This document shows, in pieces, positions 29,758 through 41,093 of a stretch of DNA of 64,000 nt. Numbering within the stretch: position 1 is the first letter of the stretch; the number at the start of each line of letters is the position of its first letter. The stretch covers positions 28,646,794 to 28,710,793 of the forward strand of contig OZ038450.1 in NCBI GenBank assembly GCA_964036195.1, read 5' to 3'. The position numbers and the translations under genes were made by a program. The stretch is from Sphaerolaimus hirsutus (taxonomy: Eukaryota > Nematoda > Chromadorea > Monhysterida > Sphaerolaimidae). A model generated the notes under the pieces. That model was not told where the DNA came from, did no database searches, and was given only the letters and a program-made list of their open reading frames with translations.

Positions 29758-30520
29758 ATTCTAAAAGTCGACAAGTCCACAAAATGTGATTTTGAGTATA
29801 TCACATTTAAAGTTTCAGATCCAATATGTAGTCTGTGGCCTGTGCAGTGTGTCCAATGTGGCTCTCTCATGCTATACATTAAGTTCCATATGTTGACAAT
29901 AAAGTGTCAAATTTTCAACCCCTGCTCTCATGTATATACGAAAAATGGGGTGTCCTAAAAATGCTATTTTGATATTTGCAAGAAATCAGCAGCAAAATCC
30001 AGTAAACAAAAGTGGACTTGTGGACTTCTTGCTGCAAATTGCTTCGGACTTGTTGTCTTCTTGCTTTAAACCATGTGGACTTGTTGACTTGTTGCCAAAA
30101 AATTTTTTATGGGCAGGGGAGTGGACTTGTCAACTTCTTGCACTTGCAAACATTTTTGTTCCTAGCTTGAAAAAATTGGCCTTATGGGCAATTTTTGTAC
30201 TTGTCGACTTTTAGAAATCACTTTTCTTGCTTTTAGAAATCACTTCAGAAACACATTTCTTGCTTTTTTTGTCCCAACAGAAAAGGCTGCAGAAGGTGGA
30301 CTTGTTGACTTTTTGCCAAAAACTAAGCAGACTTGTTGACTTCTTGGCCAAATTTTCTCCATTTTCCCCCAAAATGGTCAAATTTGGCATGGTCATATAG
30401 GGGAATGTGAGGTAGAAAAATTAATGGAAAATTTTGAAAAATGAGAGGGACCATCCCCAGATCATGTTCAGGGGCTTAAATCAATTTTTCCAAATTTGGA
30501 CTTGTCGACTTTTAGAATTC
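29758..30520. mobile_element. Foldback with AAAAGTCGACAAGTCC ends
   Basis: TTCTAAAAGTCGACAAGTCC at the left pairs with GGACTTGTCGACTTTTAGAA at the right. The inside has five or more GGACTTGTTGACTT units. There is no coding capacity. Bases 29623-29757 hold nothing I can name. Confidence 0.75.
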
Positions 30521-30546
30521 AACGCCTCAATTATAAGTCGATTAAC

Positions 30547-30706
30547 AGATTTCTTATCATCCAGCTCACACGCGCTGATAACTAGAAATCTGCCTGCATG
30601 ATCAAAGAATGCATGGATAATTATGGCTGTAAATTATTTCAACGTGCAGATTTCTAATTATCAGCGTGTGTGAGCTAGATAATTAGAAATATTAGAAGAA
30701 ATACGG
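30547..30706. repeat. Small foldback ending in GAAATACGGTA
   Basis: AGATTTCTTATCATCCAGCT and CAGCTCACACGC pair with GCGTGTGTGAGCT and ATTAGAAAT. The right edge is TTAGAAGAAATACGGTA, the TACCGTATT terminus in reverse, so it may belong with that family. Confidence 0.5.
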
Positions 30707-30844
30707 TATTAGCATTCAACAAGCAGTATTCATTTCAATACAATATTTGACAAGTTAAGCACATGAAGCAAGCATCACAGTAAAAAAATGTGACATAAAA
30801 CTTTTGTTTTCGCAACTCTGGTTCATGTTTATTCAATCACATAG

Positions 30845-30943
30845 GATCAAGAAGATTTTATTGGATCACAATGTGTACTGAATGGCTTTACTAGATTTGA
30901 TGTGGATTTCTGTGTAGAGGCAATACCACACTTCGCTGTTCAG
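30845..30943 (+). CDS. Exon a of a plus-strand gene split by transposons
   Basis: A 99-bp phase-0 exon bounded by CACATAG and GTGTGT codes for 33 residues including CVLNGFTRFDVDFCVEAIP. Its composition is clearly protein-like. Exon b (31030) follows after an 86-bp intron with a CTTGCCCAG acceptor. I do not recognise the family; the carboxyl exon at 35787 looks like a zinc finger, so a transposase or DNA-binding protein is possible. Upstream exons were not identified. Confidence 0.55.
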
Positions 30944-31029
30944 GTGTGTTTTGATGTGTTCAACACTTGAATTTGTGGATTTATTCTCAATATATTTACG
31001 GAATGGAGACATTCAACATTCTTGCCCAG

Positions 31030-31149
31030 TTGTCAGAGGTGCAATTTGCAATTACGCGTTTACCATATGTATATTTTCCGCACTTCAATCACAATGATCA
31101 CTCTGGAAGTCTAATTGGCAACCTTTCATTTATAGTTATAATTCAAACG
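31030..31149 (+). CDS. Exon b of the same gene, ending at a transposon
   Basis: The frame continues from exon a without a break and codes for about 40 residues, including RLPYVYFPHFNHNDHSG. The exon runs into the left end of the large element at about 31150; the donor could be the GT at 31150-31151 (phase 0, which joins exon c in its zinc-finger frame) or the GTAAGC at 31155. The first gives the better protein. Confidence 0.5.
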
Positions 31150-31288
31150 GTCAAGTAAGCCACCCATTTTTTTATTTCACTTCGGAAGCTATATCTCGGG
31201 CTATGGTGGGGTTATAGAACTGAAACTTTGTGAATATATAGTTGTAACATCCCTCTACTCTGCATCAATGTGGAGAGGCATGGTGGCA

Positions 31289-31475
31289 GCCCCAAGCCCT
31301 GTAAAGTGTAAAGTATGTAAAGTCAAATGTAAAGTCAAATGCAAAGTAAACTGTCAATTGTCATGCAAAGTTCAGTATAAAAATCTTTTCTTTTTTTGTT
31401 TTGATTGACACTTTACTTTGCATTTGACGTTACATTTGACACTTTACTTTACACTTTACAGGGCTTGGGACTGCC
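31289..31475. mobile_element. Foldback with GCCCCAAGCCCTGTAAAG ends
   Basis: CAGCCCCAAGCCCTGTAAAG and CTTTACAGGGCTTGGGACTG are inverted; the arms hold AAATGCAAAGTAAA and TTTACTTTGCATTTGA. It is inserted in the left arm of the 31150 element, since the uninserted right arm (35640-35650) lacks it. Relatives are at 44236-44430 and within 4500-4925 and 33190-33545. Confidence 0.8.
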
Positions 31476-32481
31476 CCATGGCGACTAACTACAGGGTTTG
31501 TCGCCCTATATGCAACAATTTTTGTCAGGTTTTCAGTGTCCCAAACAAGTACACCACCCACTTGATTAGCTACACTAAAGGGGATGTATCTCCAGTTGCG
31601 GGGGTGGTAGAAAGCTAAAATTTTGGGGGTATCTTGGCAACATTCACCCCTACTATATGCCAGTGGGGCAGCTCCCGGCGACCCACTACAGTTTGTACTG
31701 CTGTGTATTAATTTTTTTTCTCAAACGACCCAAGTGTCTCAAGCAAGTTAACCACCTAAACCAATTTTAAAAAAAGTTTTGAGAACATACCTGTATAAAA
31801 ACTGAATCAGGTTTTAACCCTAGTTCTGCTAATTAAAATTTGTTCCTTTGTTTAGCCACCCCCATCATAAATGGCAGACCAAAAATTTCACTTTTAACCA
31901 ATTTTTTGTTCCACACTTGAAAAGTTGGTTTACAAAGTTCAGTAGAGGAGGGTCTAAGGCAGGCTGACCGTGAAAGTATACCCCGTGTTATAGGTACGTG
32001 GTATACCGCCACGCGAACGGCATTTTTTTACAACGCGCACCAGTATTTATTTGCGCGGTTTTGTTTACACTTATTTCGCTAACACGGCGCATTACGGGTT
32101 AAACAGGCGCGCGCGTAATAGGGGTCAATTCGTGTAGCGCGGTACGTTTTTCACTAACACACATCAATTGGAACAGATCGTGTTAGGTCATTTGTCATAC
32201 CCCGCAGAAAATATTTTTTGCGGGTTGGAGCGTGTTATAAAGAAGCATATGAATATTTTCATAATGCATATGAATATTTTCCTGCATGCATTTTTTAGAT
32301 GCCGCCTCATCAAAGGTGGTTTGCTTGAATACACCAGGCGCGAAACAGATAAATAAATACACGCGCCGATCAGATTCAATTATGATTACCTATGTAGTCA
32401 TAAGTCATGTCATAATACATAATTGTACCTATGGAACCAAGTAGTGCAACGTTTGCCCAGCAAAAGTAGTAACGACTGTGT

Positions 32482-32990
32482 GGGTGCGCACCAGAGTTGT
32501 TAAAAGTACTGAACTTTTTTCAAAGTATACATAAACGTAAAGTATTTATTTTTTACTCTCCCATTGAGTACAGAAAACGTTAAGTAAATTTTTTACTTTT
32601 TCTCATGAGTAAACGCGAGTAAACATACTTTCCCCCTGGAAAACATAAATTTGAGTATTTTTCAGAAAGTTTGCCCCAATTTGCACTCAAAACCACTATT
32701 TTTAATAACTTCTGCTGAATTGAAGCAATTTTTGGCTATATATGTGCTTATATTTATATTCATTTTCGACAATTTTCGTACTTGTACAGTTTTTTGTACT
32801 TGAGTACCTTGAAAAAGTATATGTACAAGCGAGTACAGGAACTTTTTTCAAGAGGAAACGTAAACGTATTTACTCAGTACTCGAGTATACATATTTATCA
32901 AGTAAAAGTAAATATGTATTAATAACTATAGTGTGCACTCTATAATTTTACTCACTTGTATTTTACTTGTAAAATGCACTTTTTTACTTG
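32482..32990. repeat. AT-rich AGAGTTGTTAAAAGTACT element
   Basis: It starts CAGAGTTGTTAAAAGTACTG and carries AAACGTAAAG, GAGTACA and ACTCGAGTA words. A matching inverted end, CAGTACTTTAAACAACTCTG, occurs at 63212-63231. It is decayed, and its right end is not certain. Confidence 0.45.
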
Positions 32991-32994
32991 AGAG

Positions 32995-33780
32995 CAGGGT
33001 TGGTTTTATAAAAATTATTTGTATACAAATTGTATAAAAATTGTATTTTATTTTGATTATTGTTTTATTTTATTTTCAAAAGTCATTAATAAAATAAAAT
33101 GAACCATTTTACAAAAATTTTACAAAAAATTTACAAAAAATCAGAATCATTCATGCAAGGCCAGAAAAATGTTATTATTAGACCTATACATGTCAATTGT
33201 CATGACAAATATAAAGTAAAGTGTCAGTTGTCATCAAAATGTCAAGTGTCAAATTTTCAAGCAAACTGGCAATTGTCATGACAAATGTCATGCAAAGTGT
33301 AAATTGTGTATCTGAATCTTATGTTTTTGTATCCAAATTTTATGTTTTGTATCTGAATGTTCACATGAATTCAAAAAACAAAAATGTTTGGATACAAAAC
33401 AAGATTTGGATATGAAGCATATGATTTGGATACAAATTGCTTGACAATTTACAGTTGAATTTATAATTGTCATGACAATTGAAATTTGTCATCAAAATTA
33501 CCACTTTGCATGACCTTTTACATGATATTTGACACTTCACATTCCCCAGTTCCCCAGATAGACAAGTAGAAACTCAAGCAACAAGATAAATTTTTTTACA
33601 AAAAATCTGAATTTTTATACAATTTTACAAAAATACGAATCTTGATACAATTTTACAAAATTTTACAAAAATTCTAATTTTTATACAATTTTTATTTTTA
33701 TTTTGAAATTTTTTATTTTATTTTATTAACTTTTCCATTTTATTTTATTTTTATTCTTTTCTGAGATTTTGCCAACCCTG
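32995..33780. mobile_element. CAGGGTTGG hAT-like MITE, copy 2
   Basis: The ends are CAGGGTTGGTTTTATAAAAA and TTTTGCCAACCCTG; the flanks CTTGAGAG and CTTGAAAG form an 8-bp duplication with one change. The interior has the same ATGACAAATGTCATGCAAAG foldback as the 4158 copy. Confidence 0.88.
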
Positions 33781-33871
33781 CTTGAAAGGTTTGGCATTTT
33801 ACTTACTTGTAAAGTGCGCATAAAAATGGAGTAGAAATCTACTTGCCAACTTGTGTCTTATTACTCGCGTC

Positions 33872-34439
33872 TAGTGATGGAATGGCGCCATGGCGCTGGC
33901 GCCCTTCAATGGCGCCAGCGCCATGGCGCCATTGGCGCTTGGCGCCCTTTTCTCTGGCGCCATTATTTCAAATGGCGCCATGGCGCCCTTGGCGCTTGGC
34001 GCCATTTTTCGCTGGCGCCATTGTGGCGCCCAGCGCCATTGTTTTGGATGGCGCCAGAAAAGGCGCCAAGAAGTGGTAAAAATCGCACTATTGTCATGTC
34101 CAAACTGCATAATATTACCTATTTGAATATAAATTATTTACTTTATATAGTTTATTTACCTACCGTATTACCTCGAAATACCCCCATGGGGGTTTATTAT
34201 TTCGCCAGCAAAATTTGAGGGTGGGTTTATTGTTTGTTTTTTTTATTGTTTTATGGTTTATTGTTCGAGCGCCCGGCGCCATTGTTTTTGGCGCCATTTG
34301 GCACCTGGCGCCATTTTTTCAGATGGCGCCGTGGCGCCATTTTCTCTGGCGCCCTTTGGCGCCCGGCGCCATTATTTTGAATGGCGCCATGGCGCCATTG
34401 GCGCCTGGCACCATTTTTCCTGGCGCTTTTCCATCACTA
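33872..34439. mobile_element. GGCGCC-arm MITE with 8-bp duplication
   Basis: The ends are TAGTGATGGAATGGCGCC and CCATCACTA; the flanks are CTCGCGTC at 33864-33871 and 34440-34447. The left arm is 33880-34076 and the right arm 34268-34435. The centre carries a fragment starting TACCGTATTACCTCGAAATA at 34161. Confidence 0.9.
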
Positions 34440-34447
34440 CTCGCGTC

Positions 34448-34633
34448 TAGTGATGGAAAAGTGCCAGGAAAAATGGTGCCAGGCACCAATGGTGTCATGG
34501 CGCCATTAAAATTAATGGCGCCAGGCGCCAAAGGGTGCCATGGAAAAGGGCGCCAAGCGTCAATGGCTCCATGGCACTGGCGTCCTTTGGCACCATTAAA
34601 AGGCGCCAGCGCCATGGCGCCATTCCATCACTA
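34448..34633. mobile_element. Second GGCGCC-arm MITE in the same target
   Basis: The ends are TAGTGATGGAAAAGTGCC and GGCGCCATTCCATCACTA. The left flank is the CTCGCGTC shared with the previous element, the right flank is CTCGTGTC (34634-34641). At 186 bp it is nearly all arm and folds completely. Confidence 0.9.
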
Positions 34634-35786
34634 CTCGTGTCTGATACAATATTTATCCGAGCTGTACATTATACAATCAAATTTACGTGGTATAAGCTCG
34701 GTATACCACGCTTTTGTGGGTTTACCAAAAATCTGACGGGGTATACGTTTTTTTATACGCGCGTGGCCTAACTAGCGGCGAGGTAACCAAATATCGATCA
34801 CCCGCTTTGTTGCGTGTTATTCAAAAACCAATTGTCTTCGCACGCACTCATTTGCGCGTTAGACGCGGAAGGTATCAATTACCGGTGACCTATTTTTACG
34901 TAATTAACTTAAGGACGTGTTACGCACGGGGTACAGATGCAAAAATAAACGTGGTAACGTGGTATACGAAAAACGCAATTTCTCACGGACAGCCTGGTCT
35001 AAGGTTCAAAGTTACGTAAACAACATGACCTCCAAAATGGCAACATAAGTAAATTTATTTGGGTGGAATGAAAAGGTGAAAATTCTGTAAAATTTTGTTG
35101 CCACAATGACATCATTATGACATCATAGAGTTCACCCAAAATAAATTTCCTTATGTTGCCATTTTGGAGGTCATGTTGTTTATGTAACTATGAACCTTGA
35201 TCCTCCCCTACTGAACTTTGTAAACCAACTTTAAAAGTGTGGAACAAAAGATTGGTCTTAAGTGAAATTTTTGGTCTGCCATTTATGATAGGGGTGGCTA
35301 AACAAAGGAAAAAAATTTAATTAGCAGAACTAGGCTCAAAACCTGATTCAGTTTTTATATAAGATATGTTCTCAAAAAAAAATTTTCATTTGTTTAGGTG
35401 GTGAAAACACAGTGGCACAAACTGTAGTGGGTTGTCAGGAGCTGCCCCACTGGCGTATAGTAGGGGTGGGTGTTGCCAAGATACCCCCAAAATTTTAGCT
35501 TTCTACCACCCCCGCAACTGGAGATACAGCCCCTTTAGTGTAGCTACTCAAGTGGGTGGTGTACTTGTTTGGGGACAGTGAAAACCCGGCAAAAAATTGG
35601 TTCATATAAGGCGACCCACCCTGTAGTTAGTCGCCACGCCTCCCCCCATTGATGCAGAGTAGAGGGATGTTACAACTATATATTTACAAAGTTTCAGCTC
35701 TATAAACCCACCATAGCCCGAGATATAGCTTCCGAAGTGAAATAAAAAATGGGTGGCTAACTTGACCGGGAAGGTGTTTATTTCAG

Positions 35787-35912
35787 CGCTACAGTGGAAT
35801 GTGCAACGGACCGGCAGAGCAATGTAACGTTATGCCTACACAACTGTGTTATGATTGTCAATCAAATGTTCATTTTGAGTGTGTTGATGTGGAAGAGCAT
35901 TCATACCCTTGA
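35787..35912 (+). CDS. Exon c: carboxyl-terminal zinc-finger exon
   Basis: A TTTATTTCAG acceptor directly after the 31150 element opens a 41-residue frame ending at TGA (35910-35912). Cys and His are spaced C-x6-C-x7-C-x2-C-x4-H-x2-C, ending CYDCQSNVHFECVD, which is a plausible zinc-binding fold of the type found at the ends of some transposases and chromatin proteins. It joins exon b in frame if the donor at 31150 is used. I cannot name the family. Confidence 0.5.
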   Translation, partial: RYSGMCNGPAEQCNVMPTQLCYDCQSNVHFECVDVEEHSYP

Positions 35913-36084
35913 TTGTCATTAGAGGGATGGAAAAAATATGTTTTAATTACTCTGTTTTTAAAATAATAATGATAATGTTTTTTTCAATAAATATATTGGG
36001 TTTTTCAAAAAGCTCCCAAATATGGTTATGACTTATGAGTCAACATATTTATAGAAGTATATTAGACAGCCAGTGTGATAGGCA

Positions 36085-36955
36085 CGTGTCGGCAAACACA
36101 GAGTAGCTCCATGCCCCTGCAGCTGGCAGCGATGGCGAGAAGTGCTCCGCGTGACTTTGCGACAAGTGGCAGACCAATGTAGAAGTGAGATGCGTGACTC
36201 TGCTGTGTCAGCACTTCAAGTATGCCCCTGTAGCATATTTATAATATTTATGTATTATATTTATGATTTAAACTGGGAAGAACATGGGGAGGGCATGTGG
36301 TTTCATGGGATTGAAAAGTTTCAAGGGAACAGTTCAGCGAAACAAAAAATCATGGGAGAAAAGCTCATGAAAAAGCATTGAAATCATTATGAAAGAGTGT
36401 CATCTACGATGTTTTCTAAATACAATGATTTTACATATCTCTAAAGTTGTTCATGTGTACATCAGCCTACCAGTAGCTTTGATACCGTATTTCCTCGAAA
36501 TACCCCCCCCCCCCCTCGAAATACCCCCCATCAAAATGGGCAGTATGTATTTGTGGTCTGGGAAATGCATAAAAGACGTTCAAAACACTTACTGTGTTAC
36601 GTTAGAACATCGTTTATAACATCTACATCCTTATATAAGGCTGTAAAAACTTATAAATGGTGGTTATTGTTGCATTTTTCACGTTTTTCTCTCAAAATTT
36701 CCACTCTGAAAAAATAAACCCCCTGGGGGTATTTTGAGGAAATACGGTATTTGCTGTGGGCTAGCTGCTTTGATGTTTGACACATACCAGCCAGCCGCTG
36801 ACCCTACACTGGAATACTTGAATTGTGCCGCTACAGCACAATCACACATCTCACATCTACATGGTTATGCTGCCTGACGCAAAGTCGCATAGAGCACTTC
36901 GCGGAATGGCTGCCAGCTGCGGGGGGAGGTATGTACTTTGTGTTTGCCGAAACGC
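36085..36955. mobile_element. Foldback with CGGCAAACACA arms holding a nested MITE
   Basis: The left block (GTCGGCAAACACAGAGTA, GCAGCTGGCAGCGATGGC, GTGACTTTGCG) is inverted at 36880-36955 (CGCAAAGTC, GCTGCCAGCTGC, TTTGTGTTTGCCGA). The TACCGTATT element at 36483-36749 is nested within. The ORF at 36260-36381 (GEGMWFHGIEKFQG) looks coding-like, but no splice site or family supports it. Confidence 0.6.
36483..36749. mobile_element. Intact TACCGTATT-family MITE
   Basis: It begins TACCGTATTTCCTCGAAATA and ends in its reverse complement with one change, 267 bp. If the outer TA pair is the target duplication, this resembles a Tc1/mariner-type target. A copy in reverse orientation is at 37700-37943. 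Confidence 0.8.
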
Positions 36956-37105
36956 GCCCATCACACATCTAACCCCATCACACATCTGAGCCCATCCCAC
37001 ATCTATGGGGGTTTAGATGTACGATGGCCCTAGATGTGTGATGGGTAGAATTAGATGTGAATCGGTCTAGATGTACAATGGGTTTAGATGTGGGTTTAGC
37101 ATAGC
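36940..37105. repeat. GATGTGTGATGGG repeats, inverted
   Basis: CCCATCACACATCT occurs three times, then AGATGTGTGATGGG and related words face it. This is a small foldback with no gene. Bases 37105-37205 show nothing. Confidence 0.5.
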
Positions 37106-37205
37106 CCTATTAGACATCGCCAGTACTTTGTGATTTTAAATATAGGTAGCCATAGAATTGCTGTTGAGCCATGGAATAGCATTGTTAATGGTGTTTCTGT
37201 CAAAA

Positions 37206-37404
37206 ATACTTGGCGGACATCACACTTAGTATGGAAACCTACCATAACCCATCTGAAAAATGAACCAAAAATATACAGTTTTTATCATAATATTTCATTT
37301 TTACCATCAAATAATTAATTATGTAATTTATCACAAAAAATTTAAGTAAGTTATGGTAGGATTCTGCACGTAAATATACCGTTGTATTGCGGTCCGCCGA
37401 GTTT
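37206..37404. mobile_element. TACTTGGCGGACAT foldback MITE
   Basis: The ends TACTTGGCGGACATCACACT and GGTCCGCCGAGTTTG are imperfect inverted repeats. The internal GAAACCTACCATAACCCATC block matches 11060-11080. A fragment of the AGAACGGC type follows (37407-37490). 37500-37700 holds nothing named. Confidence 0.7.
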
Positions 37405-37699
37405 GCCGTATTTCTCTTAATAGAATAGTGCCATTCTATTTTTCTAAATTTTTTACCTGAGATGACATCCTTTAGGCAGTGCCGTCCTATTTTTAACCTA
37501 TTGTTTAACATATTTGCATTTGAACAGTTTGATTTTTTAATGAAAGCCGAGATACATTTCAATAAAAGATCATCAAGTCAAACGATATCAAAAATGAAAA
37601 CCAATACCTAAATGGACTTTCCAAATGATCAAGCGCAAGCATGAAGCAAAGTAAAAAGGAATCGTGAAAACAAAATAAAAAATAAAAACATAAATTAAA

Positions 37700-37943
37700 T
37701 ACCGTATTTCCTCGAATTAGGTACCCCCTGGGGGTTTATTTTTTCAGAGAGAAAAACGTGAAAAATGCAACAATAACCACCATTTATAAGTTTTTACAGC
37801 CTTATATAAGGATGTAGATGGTATAAACGATGTTCTAAAATAACAGAGTAGGTAAGTGTTTTGAACGTCTGTTATGCATTTCCCGGACCACAAATTCATA
37901 GTGCCCATTTTGAGGGGGGGGGGTATTTCGAGGAAATACGGTA
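37700..37943. mobile_element. TACCGTATT-family MITE, reverse copy of 36483
   Basis: Both termini are present. The interior (CCATTTATAAGTTTTTACAG, CCTTATATAAGGATGTAGAT) is the reverse of 36600-36670. Confidence 0.8.
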
Positions 37944-38090
37944 ATTGAGATCTGGACAGCGGCATACCTATGCAATATTTTTTCTCGACACCATTCCGGC
38001 AAAGATTCGCATGATGTAACATTATTCATCCACATTTATTTTCGTTTGCCACAACTTAGGTATTTTACTTGACTAATTTTACTCACATAC

Positions 38091-38590
38091 CCTATTTCCA
38101 AGAAACACCCCCAGGAGTTTATTTTTTCGCCGGCAAATTTTGAGCGGGATTAATTCCAGTGACGGGGTTTATAAGGGGGTGGGGGGCTTATTCGAGGTGG
38201 GGGTGGTTATTTCGCCACAAATTTTGGTAAAGAATGGACTTTGCAGTTTGCGCCCATCACAGCGCCTTACGATTACATCGACTGATTGCTAAACTTTTGC
38301 AGAACAGTTTTCGTGTCAGCAGAATTGGGTTTGGCCGCGGTTGGATTCGAGCTTAGAAACATTGGCATTGAGCTTTTGGCAATCAGCCAAAAAAAGTTTT
38401 GACACAAACTGACCTTTAGAGAAGTCTGTTATAGGGTTCCCAATCGCGAATCCTTCTACGAACCCTCAAACCTCAGACGAAACAACAACTCCCCCCGAAA
38501 ATACCCCTTCCCACGAATTACCTTCTCAAAATTTGTACTCTGAAAAACACCCTGGAGTATTTCAAGGGAGTACAGTATTTTCCTCGAAGT
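38091..38590. repeat. Decayed TACCGTATT-family copies
   Basis: TACCCTATTTCCAAGAAACA at the left and TTTCAAGGGAGTACAGTA at the right flank a C/G-run body. About 250 bp in the middle is unique; no gene was seen. Confidence 0.5.
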
Positions 38591-38619
38591 ACGATCATTT
38601 TAATATATTTTACATTAAC

Positions 38620-39430
38620 TACCGTATTACCTCGAAATACCCCCATGGGGGTTTATTATTTCGCCGGCAAAATTTGAGGGGGGTTAATTCGAGGGGGGGG
38701 GTCGATTCAAGGGTTTTTTTTTAATTATTTTGTCAGAAATTTTTGCAAGGATAGTAGTAAAAAGTAGGCATTTTCGTACCCAAAACAGGAAATAAATACG
38801 TCCAAACAGGATGTGTTTGGACATATAAACATACCGTATTTCCTCGAAATACCCCCCCCCCCCCTCGAAATACCCCCCCCCAGATTGAGTGTAAAGAGAA
38901 CGTACATGACAAATACTGCAGTTTGTGTTCTGCGTAGTGCAGAACACACGTTAAAACAATCTCGGAATCACGTTAGAACAGTGTTTATACCATCTACGTA
39001 CTAATATTAGTCTACATTACCTTATAAATGGCGGTTTTTGTTGTATTTTTCGACGTCTGCGTACGTTTCAGACGACAATTTCGTACTGGGATTTAAAAAA
39101 ATTTCTTGTGAAATAATACCCCCCCCCCCCTCGAAATACCCCCCCCTCGTTTAACCCCCCCCCCCCTCTCGGGACCACTATGAAACAAACACCCCCCGGG
39201 GGGTATTTTGAGGAAATACGGTAGATTGCTACACAAACAAGTCAATGTGTAGCTGCGATACAAATAAGCAGTATTAAAAACATCATGTACATTGCATACA
39301 TGATGTACATCATTCTGGAGGGGGGGGTATTTCGAGGGGGGGGGGGTTATTATTTCCCCAGCCCATTTTGAGGGGGGGTTAATTCGAGGGGGGTTAATTC
39401 AAGGGAGGATAAATTCGAGGCAATACGGTA
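38620..39430. mobile_element. TACCGTATT-family MITE containing another member
   Basis: The outer ends TACCGTATTACCTCGAAATA (38620) and TTCGAGGCAATACGGTA (39430) enclose the intact member 38832-39223. Another fragment starts at 39535. Confidence 0.7.
38832..39223. mobile_element. Intact 392-bp TACCGTATT-family MITE
   Basis: Both ends are TACCGTATTTCCTCGAAATA or its complement. The interior GCAGAACACACGTTAAAA, ACGTTAGAACAGTGT and CGACGTCTGCGTACGTTTCA matches 12271-12460, so it is the full-length guide for the copy cut by the N gap. Confidence 0.85.
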
Positions 39431-40114
39431 TTTACTTAGGGTGCAAGCAATATTTGTGTCAGATTCATATTACGCAGCGGTCATCAAAGTTGTTTGACAC
39501 AAACTTATTAAAAACGTATACACAAAGAAAATTTACCGTATTACCTCGAATTAACCACCCTCGAAATACCCCCTCAAATTTGGCTCGGGAAAGATTCACC
39601 GCCCCATCGAAATACCCCACCCCCAAAATTTAGTGTAAAGAGAATGTACACGGCAAGTAAATACTGCGGTTTGTGATCTGTATGATGCAGAACACACGTT
39701 GAAACCCATGACTGAGTGACTCCGCCTTCTCCGCTTGCCATGCACACGCGCAAATATCTTCTAAAAATATCTTATCCCACCCAAAACAGTCCACCACATA
39801 TACCCCTCCCCCCAAGTGGCTGACAAAAAAAAATTTTACTACTTTTTTATCACACACCTGACATGCTGGTTTACAATGTTTTATAGAGGAGGTATTCAAG
39901 TTCCTAGTTGCATAAAAAACTTTACCTCCAAAATGCCTTCATAAGAAAATTTGCAAATTTTTCTCCTAACTTTTCCTGCAATGATGTTATTTTTACTATT
40001 TGAAATTCACCGCAGCAATATTTCATATGAAGACATTTTGGAGATAAGGTTTTTAACACAACTTGAAACCTCTAACTCTCCCCTATAAAGGGTGAGTTAC
40101 AGCAAAACCTTCAA

Positions 40115-41088
40115 GCCGGAATTACCGCTCAGCGGCGTTTGACGTGAAATGATGACGTCGTAAAATTGATTACATCAAAATAGACATAGGTACAGCGTTG
40201 AAATTTCAGAATTTGATAGTTCTAGTAATTGTGTGTAACGTCCTAAAAAAAATTAAGAAAACAATTATTATTTAATAAGTTATAAATTTTACGTCAAAAT
40301 TTGCACATTCTATAGGGTGTCCCACGTCAGCCGCACGGTTTCGATTGGCTCCCAACAAGCAAATTTTGGATGAAAACTGCTCAAATTTGGTATGGAGGTA
40401 GATAAATGTACCCCATTTGTTGAGTTAAATGCACGGTTCCACATCATAAAAATTCATGTCGGGACGTGAAGCACAGTTAAATACGTGTTTGAACGTGGCA
40501 CACAGATTCAGTCCTCTACCAAAGCACCAATTCTTCATAAAAATAGTCCAAATTTGGCATGGTTGTAGATAAATGTACCCTGTTTAGTATGTTAAGTGCA
40601 CACATCACAAAATTTTCACATTTATCACACGATATGCAAAACAACGTCACTCCACAGGACCACCTACAATGGTACATGCTCAAACATGTAATTATGAAAC
40701 TGCTTCACGTTCCGACAGGAAATCTTGCGAGATGAAACCGTGCACTTAACACAACAAATGGGGTACATTTATTTACCTCCATACCAAATTTGAGCAGTTT
40801 TGATTCAACATTGACGTGACGGGACCCAATTGAAACCGAGCGCCTGACGTGGGCCACCCGGTACATCAACATTTCATGTCAAACATTTTACGTCACCAAA
40901 AAAATTTGACATTAAATAAAAAACTACTTAAATAATGATTATTTGGTAAAAATTGTTTTGGGACAATACACACAATTACTAGAACTATCTAATTCTGAAA
41001 TTTCAACGCTGTACCTATGTCTATTTTGATGTAATCAATTTTACAACGTCATCATTTCACGTCAACGCCGCTGAGCTGTAATTCCGGC
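40115..41088. mobile_element. piggyBac-like MITE (TTAA), larger relative of 6856
   Basis: GCCGGAATTACCGCTCAGCG and CGCTGAGCTGTAATTCCGGC are the ends, with TCAA on the left and TTAA on the right. The arms share TGACGTGAAATGATGACG with 6856-7102 and run about 200 bp. Confidence 0.8.
40315..40859. mobile_element. Foldback with GGGTGTCCCACGTCAG ends
   Basis: GGGTGTCCCACGTCAGCCGC pairs with CGCCTGACGTGGGCCACCC. The arms share TCAAATTTGGTATGGAGGTA and its complement at 40775-40797. It is nested in the piggyBac-like MITE. Confidence 0.75.
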
Positions 41089-41093
41089 TTAAT

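Larger units (their letters stand above)
31961..34996. mobile_element. hAT-like element, CAGGCTG ends, 8-bp target duplication
   Basis: It starts CAGGCTGACCGTGA and ends TCACGGACAGCCTG, flanked by perfect GTCTAAGG at 31953-31960 and 34997-35004. The arms share CACGTGGTATACC-like and GCGCGTAATAGG-like blocks near each end (31965-32410 and 34660-34990). It lies at the hinge of the 31150 element and itself holds the insertions at 32482, 32995, 33872 and 34448. No intact transposase remains. Confidence 0.88.
31150..35780. mobile_element. Large foldback element with nested insertions
   Basis: The left arm (about 31150-31960) and right arm (about 35005-35780) are roughly 800-bp inverted copies: for example CGGAAGCTATATCTCGGGCT against its reverse at 35710-35735, and the blocks around 31570 and 35500. 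The right end GACCGGGAAGGTGTTTA is shared with 10998 and 42060. A small hairpin (35010-35185, ACATGACCTCCAAAATGGC) forms the loop. Insertions at 31289, 31961, 32482, 32995, 33872 and 34448 lie inside. No transposase was found. Confidence 0.75.
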
